DNA of 64,000 nucleotides, from contig JARFIW010001670.1 in NCBI GenBank assembly GCA_036346225.1, forward strand, positions 1 to 64,000, read 5' to 3'. This DNA is from Platerodrilus igneus (lineage: Eukaryota > Arthropoda > Insecta > Coleoptera > Lycidae). The notes beneath the pieces were generated by a model that saw only the letters and a list, made by a program, of their open reading frames with translations, had not been told where the DNA came from and ran no database searches. The first letter of the stretch is position 1, and each line of letters begins with the position of its first letter. A program made the position numbers and the translations under genes. This document shows positions 44,191 through 55,884 of the stretch, in pieces.

Positions 44191-46893
44191 AATTGGTTGT
44201 TTATACATGAATACCCAAAAGATTAATTTGACATTATAATGAACTGTGTTTAAAATACGTATTATGAAATGTATTTTTTTTAATTGAAGATTTTTTATAA
44301 AATGATATTTAGTGAAAACTGATAGTGTTTTTTTTATCAATTATTTTTATATTTACAATACTTAAGTGTCTAACTGTATTTGTATTTATAATTCATGTTT
44401 GTTGTAAAATGATATTAATTTTAGTAGATAATAGGTCAAAATTTCTGAAAACATTTTTAGAATTTGTTCTTGAGAACATGATTTATATCGTTCAACTTTC
44501 ATTCTCTTCTACATACATAGCAGCATTTAAACTTCTAAAAGATATGTTTAACCAATATTCATTTTATCCTTGCCTTCTAAATTACATGGTGGTGCTAACA
44601 TGGCTTTTAAAATAAAGAAATGGTTCTATACACATTACATCTTAAGGTATTACGTAAAAATACCCGTATAAATTTTTTATTAAAAATTGATTTAAAATTG
44701 CAAAGTGCTTTTTGACCAAAGCCATCATCAATGTCTAATTGTCAAATTTCATAAAAATTGCCATTATAAGTAACAAACTACCATTAACTGTAGGTGTACA
44801 TTAATAATTTAATAAATAATATTACCTTTAAAAGTTTAAAATGTAAATGATTAATAAAAGTGATCTACATGTTGAAACCAACCATCAATTATTATTAGTA
44901 ATTTGTTGCTTATAATTGCAATTTCTATTAAATGACTGGTTGAAAGCAATTTGCAATTTTAATTCAATTTTTAATAAACATTTTACACGTGAATTCACCT
45001 GGGTATTTATTGGTATTGAATTAGAATGCACACAGCCACTTGGGATAATAATTAAGTGAAAATATAACGATTAAGTGAAAATACAACATATTAAGATTTA
45101 CATATTAAAATTTTTATTAATTTACAAATGTCAGTGCGTCACACAACTCTCCTTGTATACAATTCTCATAAGATACTTCACAGTTGTTCACAATATCATA
45201 GGTAAGCGCAGCCATATTAATTATTGTGTATAACTTCTTTTACAGCTATTAACATTTTTTGCGTTTTGTCATAACTTGTATAGCCATTATTTGTTTTTAA
45301 TGTATGCCATTGTTGGTTTTAATAATGTTTTTATAATTTTTGTAAATTTAAAATAAATATGTTGAATGTTTTGTGTATATTGGTCGAAATAAATATTGTA
45401 TTACAAAATATCCCTTAGTGCATTTTGTAGTAGTTGGACACAGGCAACGATATACTGACCTATCGGGCAGTGTGTAATAGGGAAATTTGTTATGGACAGT
45501 GGATATGAAGTAATATTGATTACTGTACTGGTGGTATGTAAAAAGTGTCGATGCCCATTGATTCTAATTTCATAGTTTGTAACAGATAGTACTATAAGGA
45601 AGGTGTGTATCCTCAAAATCTCAGCCTTGGTGAGGTGCTGATTGATTGAAATTACAGTGTGTAGAGATTCCTTAGAATGGAAGGTAGGTGGATTTGACAT
45701 AAATTAAGAGTGAAACTGGTTTATGGCTGCTATAGAATTTTAACGCAAAACGATAATTCTGAAAGTATGTTGAGAATGATTTTGTTAGAGGGTTGTCCAT
45801 TGGTGTTCCACAAGAAAACTGATGTTTAAAGAAATGAATGGCTGTTAGATAACAAAGATATTGCAAGAGAAAAGCTTATTCTAAATTGTAGTTACCAAAC
45901 CTACTTTAACTCGGTGTCTTGCAAACAGAATGGGCGTATAAAAAATTTAAATACATAAAAGTCGCAATCATTAAGACATACCATATCTACAATTCAATCC
46001 TTTAAACTAAAAAATTATAGATAATTTGATATCAAGTTGTATGACCCATTTAAATTATTTGTACATTTTAGGTACTAACGTTAATATTGTGTATTAGGTG
46101 CGTATTAACGATTGGCCTATGGGTGTTTTCAATTCTTGTTACACATATTTGCTATACCATCCGCCTCGACTCAGAAAAATAACATTCAACAAAAGCAACT
46201 TGACATAGTAAATTCGTCTATATCAACCTTATTCTTTTTAGCACTAAGTTTTATATATGTATTATGTAAAACCTACATGAAAATTGTTGAATTTCGTTGT
46301 GTAGATCATGGTATAGAAAAATGCAGATCATATAATAAGACACTCATTAAATGCTTGTTTTCTGTACCTAATATAAAAGTGGAAAGCATTCATACTTAAA
46401 ATATTATACTACATTGTACAACAGGCAGCCATAGGATCCTATAGAACAATACCCTTGCCTAAAGAGGTACGGAATTCGCAATATTGAACGGGCTTTTAAT
46501 GTCCCTCTATGAGTTGTATTGATATCATTTTGCGCAAACATATTAGTCATTACTTACTGCAGTAAAATATCTATGAAAAATAGAAATTTCGACAAAATTC
46601 AAATTAAAATAATACCAGAGATTGGTTTACATTAATGTCAGATAAGTGTGCTCTAACCTTCATTGTATGATAATTATGTTTACGTGTTTATATACTTAAA
46701 AGTTTGTAGATATTATTCTATAGAAATAACTAGCGTTGATAAATGCATACAGAATTTTCAAGACAGTGCCCGCAACATTGAACGAATAAGGTAACATCAT
46801 CTGATGTGCCCTCTATTAAGCAGTAGCTGCTTTCAAAAGCCGATAGTACAGGTTTCGTATTATGCACGTGAAATTTATGTACATTGAAATTAG
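44191..46893. other. No gene recognised
   Basis: AT-rich sequence. A hydrophobic 96-codon ORF (44325-44615) and a 95-codon ORF (46112-46399, hydrophobic middle FFLALSFIYVLCKTY) have no family resemblance and are probably chance. The stretch 45401-45870 is less AT-rich and may be an eroded repeat. Confidence 0.5.
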
Positions 46894-47051
46894 GACATAA
46901 GCACATAGGTGGTGGTGGTAAAGACACTACAAGTCATATAGAAGCATCCAGTAGCATGATGAATGTAATATAAATTTAATATGAGATATAATAAATACTT
47001 TTTCAATTGGTCTTGTGCTTTAATTATAATTAATGACAAAGGTATAAAACA
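46894..47051 (+). repeat. Gypsy-2 5' LTR
   Basis: 158 bp from gacataagcacatagg to ggtataaaaca, with an internal aataaa signal (46990s). Repeated at 51232-51389 with about eight substitutions. Confidence 0.8.
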
Positions 47052-47193
47052 TGTTGTCAAGTGTCGGGTCTTGTTCGAATGTTAGAAAACAAGAAGAATT
47101 TACGGACTCTTGAATTTGAGGTTAACAGGTTTTAGTAATCTGCGAGAACAATTTTTAAACAAAGTGTGGAATTTTTTTTTCTTGTAGTACAGC

Positions 47194-48945
47194 ATGGCGT
47201 TGTTTAAACCACCAACTAGTCTAGAATTGTGTGAAATGTGTAGAAATGTGAACGTATCGTGGGTTAAATGGAAACCAAAATTTGAGATTTATATGAAAGG
47301 CTCTGATAAAGTTACGGCTACTGAAGAAGTGAAAATTGCCATATTATTAAATTTAATTGGTGATGATGGTTTAGAAATCTACAATACCTTTGATACTACC
47401 AAATTGAAATCAGTAAAGGAAGTTTTGCAAGCATTTGAAACATACTGTTTACCCAAACGGAATGAAATAATGGAAACCTTTAAATTTAATAATATGAATC
47501 AAGCAGAAAACCAAAGTATTGATGCATATTTGACCCAATTAAAAACTCAAGCTGCTTTGTGTGGGTTTGTTTACAACTGTAATGTTAATTATTCTGAACG
47601 AATGATTCGTGATAAACTTGTCGTAGGAATTTTTGACAAATCTGTTCAAGAGCGACTTCTACGCACAACCGATTTAACTATCTCAAAGGTAGTAGAGTAT
47701 TGTAAAGCAATAGAATTAGGAAAAATGCACGTTAAAGTATTAAATCCTAACAGTGACGTACAAGCTGTAGTTAAAGTTGGAACGTCCTCTAGAAATATGC
47801 ATAATACTAAACCTAAAATAAACTGTACTAGGTGTGGCTATGAACATTATTCAGGCAAATCTTCTGCATTTAATGAAACATGTGCCAAATGCCAAGGAAG
47901 AAATCATTTTGCAAAAGTGTGTAGAACTAATGTAGACAAAAAAACTGAAGAAACTGAGGCAAATGCATTGAATTCTGGTATTAATAAGAAATCGCTAGTG
48001 CAAGAGAAATCAAAAATTGCTGAAATGAAGACTACAAACGATGATACTGAATTGTTTGTAGGACGTATTACTACAGAAAAGAATCGATCTGCGTGTTGGT
48101 ATGAAACACTTGATGTAGAAAGTAATAAAGTAAAATTTAAATTAGATACTGGTGCTGACACTAGTATTCTGTCATATAAAAATTTTCTTGCTTTGAATTG
48201 TAACAAAAATTTTAATTCAACACAGATAATGCTAGTGACATATGGTAATTATAGAATTAAACCAAAAGGGCAGATAAACTTAGAATGTAAAATCGGTACA
48301 ATCACTAAAAATATTAATTTTCTAGTAGTAGAAGATGTCAGTGAGTGCATTTTAGGTTTACATGATTGTGTAGTCTTAAACCTTACAGCCAGATTTAAAA
48401 TTATTGATAGTTGTTTACCGCAATCCAAAGCAGAATTTTTTGAATTATATAAAGATATTTTTGAAGGGTTAGGTAAAATGCCAGGTAAATGCTCAATAGA
48501 ACTAGAGAATAATGCAATTCCAAGCATACAATATCAAAAAAAAATTCCAATTTCAATGCATGAAAAATTAAAAAACACTCTTAATAACTTATTGCAACGA
48601 GGAATAATTTCACGGGTATCACAACCAACAGATTGGGTTAATAATCTCTTAATAGTTGAAAAACCTAATGGGAAGCTACGTTTATGCTTAGACCCAAAAC
48701 CATTGAATAAATATATCAAAAGGGAGCATTTTATGAGTCCCGCATCAGTAGATATTTTAGGTAAATTAAGCGGAAGTTCAAGTTTTACAGTGATTGATAT
48801 GTTGGAAGGATTTTGGCAACTAGAGTTAGATGAACCAAGCTCGATCCTATGCACTTTTCACACCCCATTCGGTCGTTTTAAATTTAATAGACTTCCTTTA
48901 GGAATTGCTTCAGCTCCTGAAATATTCCAATCAAAATTTTTTTAG
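47194..48945 (+). pseudogene. Gypsy-2 gag, protease and N-terminal RT
   Basis: A single open frame of 583 codons. Gag starts MALFKPPTSLELCEMCRNVN with the WVKWKPKFEIYMKG capsid-like segment. The zinc knuckle region is CTRCGYEHYSG and CAKCQGRNHFAKVC at about residues 210-248. The protease active site is FKLDTGADTSILSY (DTGA). RT blocks WVNNLLIVEKPNGKLRLCLD, VIDMLEGFWQLELDE and FGRFKFNRLPLGIASAPEIF follow. It stops at a TAG (48943-48945) a few codons before the YFDD box, in the same frame as the next part. Confidence 0.9.
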
Positions 48946-50053
48946 ATATTTGGTGATATTCCGGGGACATATATATATTTTGATGACATTATAGTATCAG
49001 GAAAATCAGAGACTGAACATGACAAAAACTTAAAAGCAGGGTTACAAAAAGCTAGAGAAAATAATGTAAAATTTAACATAGACAAGGTACAATATAAATT
49101 AACCGAAGTAAAATTTTTGGGACAACTAGTATCAAATGATTCTATTAAATCAGATAAGAAAAATCTAGAGGCAATAAAAGCAATTGAAATACCAAAAAAT
49201 AAAACGGAATTATTAAGGATTCTAGGGTTAACAAAGTTTTTTACTAAATTCATACCAAATTTGTCAAAATTGACACATAACTTGAGAGAATTAACCAAAA
49301 ACAATGTCTTGTTTAACTGGACTAACCAACACACAGATGATCTCAATAAATTAAAGGAGATAGTTATGAACCTGCCAACATTGCAAATGTTTAATCCAAA
49401 GAAATCAATTACAATACAGACAGATGCATCTAGTGAAGGGTTGAATTGCACATTGTTATAAGAAGGCTATCCAATTTCTTTTGCATCGAGAAGCTTGTCG
49501 AAAACTGAAAAACGTTGTGCACAAATTGAAAATCAGCTTCTTGCTATTGTTTTTGCTTGTGAACGTTTTCACAATTACATTTATGGATAGAAAATTCAAG
49601 TACAAACAGATCATAAACCATTAATTACAATTTGTAACAAGAATCTTGATCAAGTAACTAACAGATTACAACGTATGTTGTTAAGATTATTAGAATACAC
49701 ACTAAATGTTGAATATGTACCTGGTAAAGATATGCTAGTGGCTGATGCACTGTCACGGGCATATATTAAAGATAGTGTTGACGATGATCCAGAAATGACT
49801 TATATTATACATTCATTGTCAAATGATATCCCAATGAGTAGTAGCAAAAAATTAGTTTTTATACAGGAAACGGAAAACGATAATACTTTAAAACTAGTTA
49901 AAAAGTATATTGAAACACAGTGGCCACATCAAGTTGATGAAGATTTAAAAATTTATAAAAAAATAAAGGATGAACTTTTTGTATCAAATGGCTTAATATT
50001 CCTAAACAAAAAAATAGTCGTTCCAAAAACCTTAAGAAAAGAAATGCTATAAC
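48946..50053 (+). pseudogene. Gypsy-2 RT C-terminus and RNase H
   Basis: In the gag-pol frame after the TAG: YIYFDDIIVSGKSETEHDK (catalytic YFDD), VKFLGQLVSNDSIKSDKKN, ILGLTKFFTKFIPNLSKL. RNase H follows with ITIQTDASSEGLNCTLL, then TAA (49459-49461), then YPISFASRSLSKTEKR, QIENQLLAIVFACERFHNYI, a TAG (near 49588), VQTDHKPLITIC and VPGKDMLVADALSRA. The frame closes at a TAA (50050-50052) within the start of integrase. Nonsense codons are the only lesions here. Confidence 0.9.
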
Positions 50054-51134
50054 TTTTACATGATTCAAGTCATTTTGGAATAACCAAAACAAAATTACGA
50101 GCAAGAGAAATTTTCTACTGGCACAATTTAGGGAAGGACATAGAAACATATATTAATAATTGTCAAATTTGTCAAACACACCGAAAAAGTAACGCAAGAC
50201 AGCCATTAATAAATTATGATATTCCTAACCGACCATGGCAAATTTTAGCTTCAGACATTGTAGAACATAATGGTAACTAATTTTTGTTTACTAGTCGACT
50301 ACTACTCCAATTGGATTGTAGCTAACAAAATTAAAGCAAAATCTGCCGAAAATGTGTGGGACTTTTTTGAAAACACATTTGTGCATTATGGTATTCCAGA
50401 AAAAGTTGTGGATAATAATCCATATAATAGTAAAGTATTAAAAAACTTGACAGATACTTTAAGTTTTGAACTAGTTTATATATCACCATCAATCAAACGG
50501 TTTAGCCGAAAATGCCGTACAAATTGTTAAAAATTGTCTAAAGAAAAACACATCAAACCTGAAATATGTATTACTAGAATATAATAACACCCCCTTACCT
50601 GAAGTAGGTTACTCGCCAGCACAGCTGTTATTAAACAGAATACAAAGAACAAAAATCCCAGTATCGTCAAAATATCTTGAACCGAAACCAATCTCACATA
50701 AAGAAGTACTAAACAAACTAAAACAGAAACAAGTAAAACAAAAATATTATTTTGATAGAAATTCAAAAAATTTAATAGGTTTAAAAGAAAAAGACCAAAT
50801 CATGATTCAGTCACCACTGACAGGATTATGGAAACGAGGCGAGGTTATCGAAAAATTAGGAGAACGGGAATACAGTGCTAAAGATGAGTCAGGACACATC
50901 TATAGAAGAAATAGAAAATTTTTAAATAAAATTAATGTAAGTAGTTTACAAACACGTCATGAGTTAATTTACGATGAGTTAAACTCTGACATATTGGGCT
51001 CAGATTTGTTAACTACTAAGGTGGTATCTGCAACCAATATGCCAGTTGTAAGGGAGGAAGGTAATATAAATAGAAATAGACAAGTAAGGATAACCAAATT
51101 ACCTAAACATTTGTTAGATTATGAGTTAAATTAG
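50054..51134 (+). pseudogene. Gypsy-2 integrase
   Basis: Continuing in frame: LLHDSSHFGITKTKLRAREI, FYWHNLGKDIE, YINNCQICQTHRKSN (H2C2-type zinc domain), RPWQILASDIVEHNGN (first D). A frameshift at about 50275 leads to LLVDYYSNWIVANK and YGIPEKVVDNNPYNSK (second D). Another shift at about 50490 restores SNGLAENAVQIVKN (catalytic E). The C-terminus reads YDRN-like FDRNSKNLIGLKEKDQIM, then TGLWKRGEVIEKLGEREYSA. The stop is at 51132, about 100 bp before the 3' LTR. Confidence 0.85.
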
Positions 51135-51231
51135 TTGCACTATTAAGTACTTAGTTTGCAAAAAAGATAAAGGTTTTGTTAATTTAAAAAAAATCGTGTT
51201 ATATATTTAAGTATCCTTAATCTAGGTATTA

Positions 51232-51389
51232 GACATAAGCACATAGGTGGTGGTAGTAGAGACACTACAAGTCATATAGAAGCATCCAGTAGCATGATGA
51301 ATGTAATATTAATCTAATATGAGATATAATAAATACTTTGTCAATTACTCTTGTGCTTTAATTATAATTAATGGCAAAGGTATAAAACA
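51232..51389 (+). repeat. Gypsy-2 3' LTR
   Basis: 158 bp, counterpart of 46894-47051. The upstream sequence is AT-rich without an obvious polypurine tract. Confidence 0.8.
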
Positions 51390-51449
51390 AGGGACACTTT
51401 TAATTATGTACAATACAAGTTTCGTTCAATTGCTTTTATAAAAGTTTTT

Positions 51450-52232
51450 ATTATGTGTAATGCTAGATGAGATGGAAACTGAAATTAAGCGTAATATTTT
51501 TTATGCATAATGCAACGGCGCCGATATTAGTCGCACTTAACATGCAGAACGCATTAAATGCATTGTGTGAAAACAACAAAGAATTAGGTGGTTTCAAAAT
51601 TACTAAAACTCAATGGGAACTTTATTCAAAAATTCAGAGTTCATTAAACCATTTTAAAAGTCTTTCTACTTTACTTAGTGGAGAAAATTATGTCACTTTA
51701 CGGCATGTAGTAGTAAGCTTTAATATGTTGCTTGACAAAATAGAACATGCTATTCAAGGTTTAAGAAGAAGTTCATTGAGATCTGAACTCGAAGAAAATG
51801 TGTTTTTAGCGCACAAGCTGCACATACTAAAACGTTAAAACATTATCATAAAACAAATTGGATCTACTGTGCCGTCCTTATTTTAGATCCATGCAAACAT
51901 TCAATTTGACCACGCGGGGGCAAGAAATGAAAGAAGTGTCAATAAAAAAATTTCAAGATATATATAAAAAAAAGTACTACGTACCGTCGCAGCCCCGACC
52001 AACTCTTTTAGTCGAAAATTCTGATATGAATGTTAGTGACGATGGTGAATTAGATGTGTATTCCATTTATGAAACAAATCAAATCGTAAATAACAATTGG
52101 TGTCAAGAACTTGACAACTATTTAAATTGTCCCAGAGAAAAAAAAAGCGAAGATGTACTAAAATGGAAGAAGAACCATAAATCTGTTTATTCAACAAAGG
52201 CCTTTAAACGGAGTGAAATTGATCATGTATAA
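51450..52232 (+). pseudogene. hAT-2 transposase, C-terminal half (BED/RICESLEEPER-like)
   Basis: First frame: KITKTQWELYSKIQSSLNHF, KSLSTLLSGENYVTLRHVVV, SFNMLLDKIEHAI, the part between the hAT catalytic core and the C-terminus (W..L..L..F...T..LSG). A stop and frame changes at about 51838 follow. YCAVLILDP (ILDPRxK region) can be read near 51868-51900. The frame 51858-52232 contains WGQE-like RGQEMKEVSIKKFQDIYKKK and ends VLKWKKNHKSVYSTK, the first part of the dimerisation domain. The ERxFS half is missing. Gypsy-2 lies directly upstream and may have removed the N-terminal half. Confidence 0.75.
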
Positions 52233-52734
52233 TTTGTTTGTTCTAATTAACACCGCTTCCTTGTTAAAAATAACTTTCAAAGTGATATATTTACGTTCAT
52301 AAATCACAAAAACATTTTAAAATTGCTAATTGTAACAAACGATGATATCTTAATTTAAACTTGAAACTGCAAATAGTAAAATTTGTGTTTATAGCATAGT
52401 TTTACAACTAACTATTAAAACTAACACAATAATTAGGTACACAAAGTTTCAGGAGACAGAACTGTAAAGTCGGTTATTAATTTTGTTTCTTGTGAGATTT
52501 GCCAGATTTGAACAATTGAACTGCATTGACGATGCCTTTCAGATGCTACCAGGCAGTTCAACAAACAAACTTTTCTTTTAATATCGACTAAAATAAATAT
52601 ATCTGTTTCAATTTTTTAAATTGTCACATTGAAAACATCTTATTTTGATAGGAACTTTATTTAATACAAGAATTCCGAAGTTCTTACTGACACAGCCTTT
52701 ACCTTATTTACTGAAATTTGTTTTTGTGTACTGG

Positions 52735-52898
52735 ATATTTCGAAAACTCGAGACTAGTCGAGAATTCTCGACTCGAGATCCAGACGAGAGTTAAGTGTTT
52801 CTCGTGCTCGGCTCAAAATAGATTTTCGTTTCTCGTCCCGATCTCGTCTTGAATTTCGAGACGAGAACAAGAATTCTCGATCTGGAACGGCATCACTA
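52735..52898. mobile_element. hAT-2 3' terminal region rich in CTCGA
   Basis: The stretch is a dense mosaic of ctcga/tctcg motifs on both strands (gagaattctcgac, cgagacgagaac). It ends gaacggcatcacta at 52898. Read inward from that end it starts TAGTGATGCCGTTCCAGATC, very close to the CAGTG-type inverted terminus of hAT elements. It lies 500 bp after the hAT-2 transposase. The partner end is not in the window. Confidence 0.6.
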
Positions 52899-53279
52899 AA
52901 ATTATTTGTTTAAAAGTAACCATGTTTAACTAAATCCGCGTCACAAATCAGAAGCCTTTCTTTTAACTACGATTTATTCAGAAAGTTCTCAAATTTATTA
53001 TTTTTCTGATGCGATGAATTTCTTATGCTATTTTCTTGATTATTCTAGTAGAATTTTTTACTTTAAATCGACTTTGAACCTCAAAATCAATTCATAGAAT
53101 CTTCGGAGCTTGTAAAATATCGGTTCCCGAAAATCAAAAACCTGAATTTAATTTATAGTGGAATTCTTCGTGTGGTGATTTTTTGGTTTTTTGTGCAAGT
53201 CAGTGACGACAGTTATATTGCCAAAGCAGTGGAATAACTACGCCCTCTCCTCGCCAGCTCCCGCATTGCGGATGATGAA
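52899..53279. other. No gene seen
   Basis: Non-coding sequence between hAT-2 and LINE-C. Confidence 0.5.
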
Positions 53280-54570
53280 CATATTTCAAACGTAGCATCA
53301 TAGTCACTATACAAAAAGGAGAGGCCCTCATAGGTGGGAAAATTTTCGAACAATAAGTTTGACAGCACATGTGTCAAAAATATTAACCATAATTACAAAC
53401 AGCATGGAAAAGCAGGCTTGAGAAATATTAAGAGAAGATCAATTTGAGTTTAAGTGGAGCAGGCGAACACGCGAGGCTATTTTAGCTCTGAGGATAGAAA
53501 AAAGAGAAAGCGTGTATATAGGGTTTGTAGATATGGAAAAAGCATTGGCCAATGTAAAATGTAAAAATATGTTCGAGGTACTCCAAAAAAGTTTTTGGGG
53601 ACAGACTGATAGTATATAGCTTAATCAAAGAGCAAATAACTGTAATAGAATTAGTACAGGAACGGAGAGAAGTAAACATTAGGCAAGGAGTGAGACAAGG
53701 ATGTGCTGTATCCCCGTCAGTTTTTAACTTGTACATCAAAGAGGCAATGAATACTGTCAAATGTTGGAAAACATTTGAAATTATCATGCAGGGATAAAAG
53801 ATCGTTATGCTTAGATTTACAGATGACACGGCGGTAATAGCATCTAGCAAGGAGGGTATAGAAGTAGTTATTAACGAAATGGAAACAATTCTCACAGAGA
53901 AATACAGTATGAAAATTAACAATACTAAAACTAAAGTACTAGTATATATAGGAGGGAAAATAAATCAAAAAGTAGAACACAAATAAAGAAGGAGAACTTA
54001 CAAGAGGTTTAGGATTTTTGCTACCTAGAAAGCCAAATAACGTAAGATATGAAATGTATGAAAGATATAAAACAATGATTAGCACAAGGCCGTACTGCGT
54101 TTAGCAAAAAACATCAACTGCTGTTCAAAGGCAACAAACAGAAACAAGCAAAGGATTGCTGAAAACATATTTGTGGAGCACAGCTGTGTACGACTGTGAA
54201 ACTCGGACACTAGGAAAAAGATAGAAACCTTTGAAATGTGGTACTACAGACAAATGATGAAGATATCATGGACAGACAAAGTTAAGAATAAAGAGGATAT
54301 AGAAATGGTAGGAGAAGAAAAATATACGTGAAAAACAGTAAAAAATAGTAGAGATAGATGATATGCCACACACTAAGGCATGAGGGAATAGTGCGGAATA
54401 TATTAGAAGCAGAGATAAAAGTAAAGAGGGGTAGATATAGACCTAGGTTAAACTGTTGCGCACAGATAATCAAAAATGTAGTTTGTGGAAATATGTGAGA
54501 AATGTGTGGGTTAGTTCAGAATAGAAATCAATGGAGGTACATGTACAAACAGTTCTGAGACTGAAAACTT
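53280..54570 (+). pseudogene. LINE-C reverse transcriptase remnant
   Basis: RT pieces in several frames: TISLTAHVSKILTIITNSME, EAILALRIEKRESVYIGFVD then MEKALANVK (the VDLEKAFDNV block with D changed to N or L), VNIRQGVRQGCAVSPSVFNL, LRFTDDTAVIASSKEG (FADD has become FTDD) and YSMKINNTKTKVLVYIGGK. The C-terminal tail (RTAFSKKHQLLFK, LKISW-like MKISWTD, LEAEIKVKRGRYRPRLNC, NQWRYMYKQF) reaches 54570. It resembles the RTE/Proto-like endonuclease-reverse-transcriptase proteins common in insects. Heavily mutated. Confidence 0.75.
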
Positions 54571-54794
54571 AATGACGAAAAAAATAATTGTACTTAAACA
54601 ACTGTAGGTGTTGGTTTTGCAATATTCTCAACAAATGGTGATTGTGCGAAAGGATTTATTGGAAAGCCATTAATTCGACAAATGTCTAAGTGTTAGGGGA
54701 TCTTGGTAGCCTCAGGTTGCTTAACTCCCTTCACATGCATCTGAATATCGGTGAAATTGGGCATATAATTACAAAATAGTAAAAGAGGAGCAGT

Positions 54795-55260
54795 GCTGTG
54801 TCTGATAAGAAAGAACAGCTGCTATGTTCGAGGACAACAAACATGGAAACAAGGAAAAAACAGTTGAAAGCATATATGTTAAACTCAACACTGTACGGCT
54901 ATGAAATAGGGACAGTAGGCGAAGCAGACAGGAAAAATGTAGAAACCTTTTGTGATATGATGCTTCATATGTGTCTTGATTATAGCATAGACAGACAAAG
55001 TTAATAACAAAGAGATTCCTGAAATAGTAGGGGACGAAAAACATCTGTGGAAAACAAAGACAAATAGAAGAAGTAGAAGGATAGGACACGTTCTAAGACA
55101 TTTGGGGAATAGTGCAGGATATATTACAAGTAGAGATAGGAAAATAAAGGGATAGAGGTAACCTAGATTAGACTGTTGCACACAGAGACCGTAAGATATA
55201 GGTTGTGGGAATTTAGGAACATATGTATGTTAGCTTTGAATAGGAGACAATGGAGGTGTA
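54795..55260 (+). pseudogene. Second LINE-C fragment, C-terminal tail
   Basis: Repeats the tail of the preceding element: KKQLKAYMLNSTLYGYEIGT, VGEADRKNVETFCDMM, SWTDKVNNK, RRIGHVLRH and a final NRRQWRCTRH, in shifting frames. It is about 60-70% similar to 54110-54560 by eye, so it is a separate insertion or a duplication. Only the 3' part is present. Confidence 0.65.
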
Positions 55261-55884
55261 CGCGTCATTCCGGACACCCCGCACCTCCTTCCGCGACGGC
55301 CTTTGACGTTATCGCGCTCGTAGTTAGTGCTGAGCAACAGAGAGTTTTGAACGGACCGTGGGATAATAAACTCCTTCTGATTATCACCCTCTCGTCTACT
55401 GAAATAGATCAAACAGGTCACTTTCTATCCACCTACCCTAAACCTAGATAACAATCAGTAAATGAGTGTTGTGCTACCAGAAGCCAAGTTTGGGGTAAGT
55501 GATTTGAAACCATTTCTCTCTGTGTCGTTACTATATGACGACCATCTACACCCCTACATTACAGTCCATTACAATCCCTCTCCGTTGCCGTCATAAATTT
55601 GGTAAGGCGGCAACAGTGTTTGGTTCCTAATCGTTTCGGATGTTAAAATTTTCCGTTAATTATATTTGTAATTTATTATTAGAAAATAAATTTAATTCAA
55701 TTATCTCAAAGATAAAAGGGTTGAATTGAAGAAGTCAATAATTCAAGTTCAACATTCTTATTATCGCACATGTCATTGGGTTATAGTAAAATTTAATACA
55801 ATAGTGTTTGTTTACAATTGAATCATTTGAATCGGGCTTGTTTATTTATTATTGTTTATATTTACATTTTGCTTACTCGCGACA
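55261..55884. other. GC-richer unassigned stretch and BEL-1 leader
   Basis: 55250-55560 is less AT-rich and carries a short ORF (ARTRHSGHPAPP-like reading) I cannot assign. 55600-55884 is AT-rich leader before BEL-1 gag. I could not find a BEL-1 5' LTR by comparison, because its 3' LTR is not in the window. Confidence 0.4.

Larger units (their letters stand above)
46894..51389 (+). mobile_element. Gypsy-2: Ty3/Gypsy retrotransposon with both LTRs, about 4.5 kb
   Basis: 158-bp LTRs (46894-47051 and 51232-51389) enclose gag-pol on the plus strand. The LTRs match at about 150 of 158 positions, so it is older than Gypsy-1. The exact LTR start is uncertain because the alignment fades at gacataagc. 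No clear target duplication is seen. Pol order is protease, RT, RNase H, integrase, with no env. The RT reads like the mag-like/K02A2.6 group. Damage is mainly nonsense codons plus two frameshifts in integrase. Confidence 0.85.

Noticed and set aside
44325..44615. Hydrophobic 96-codon ORF as a membrane protein
   Set aside because: AT-rich composition alone gives Phe/Ile/Leu/Tyr-rich readings; there are no homologous motifs and no neighbouring gene support.
48249..48854. Minus-strand ORFs across Gypsy-2
   Set aside because: Antisense shadows of the protease/RT frame.
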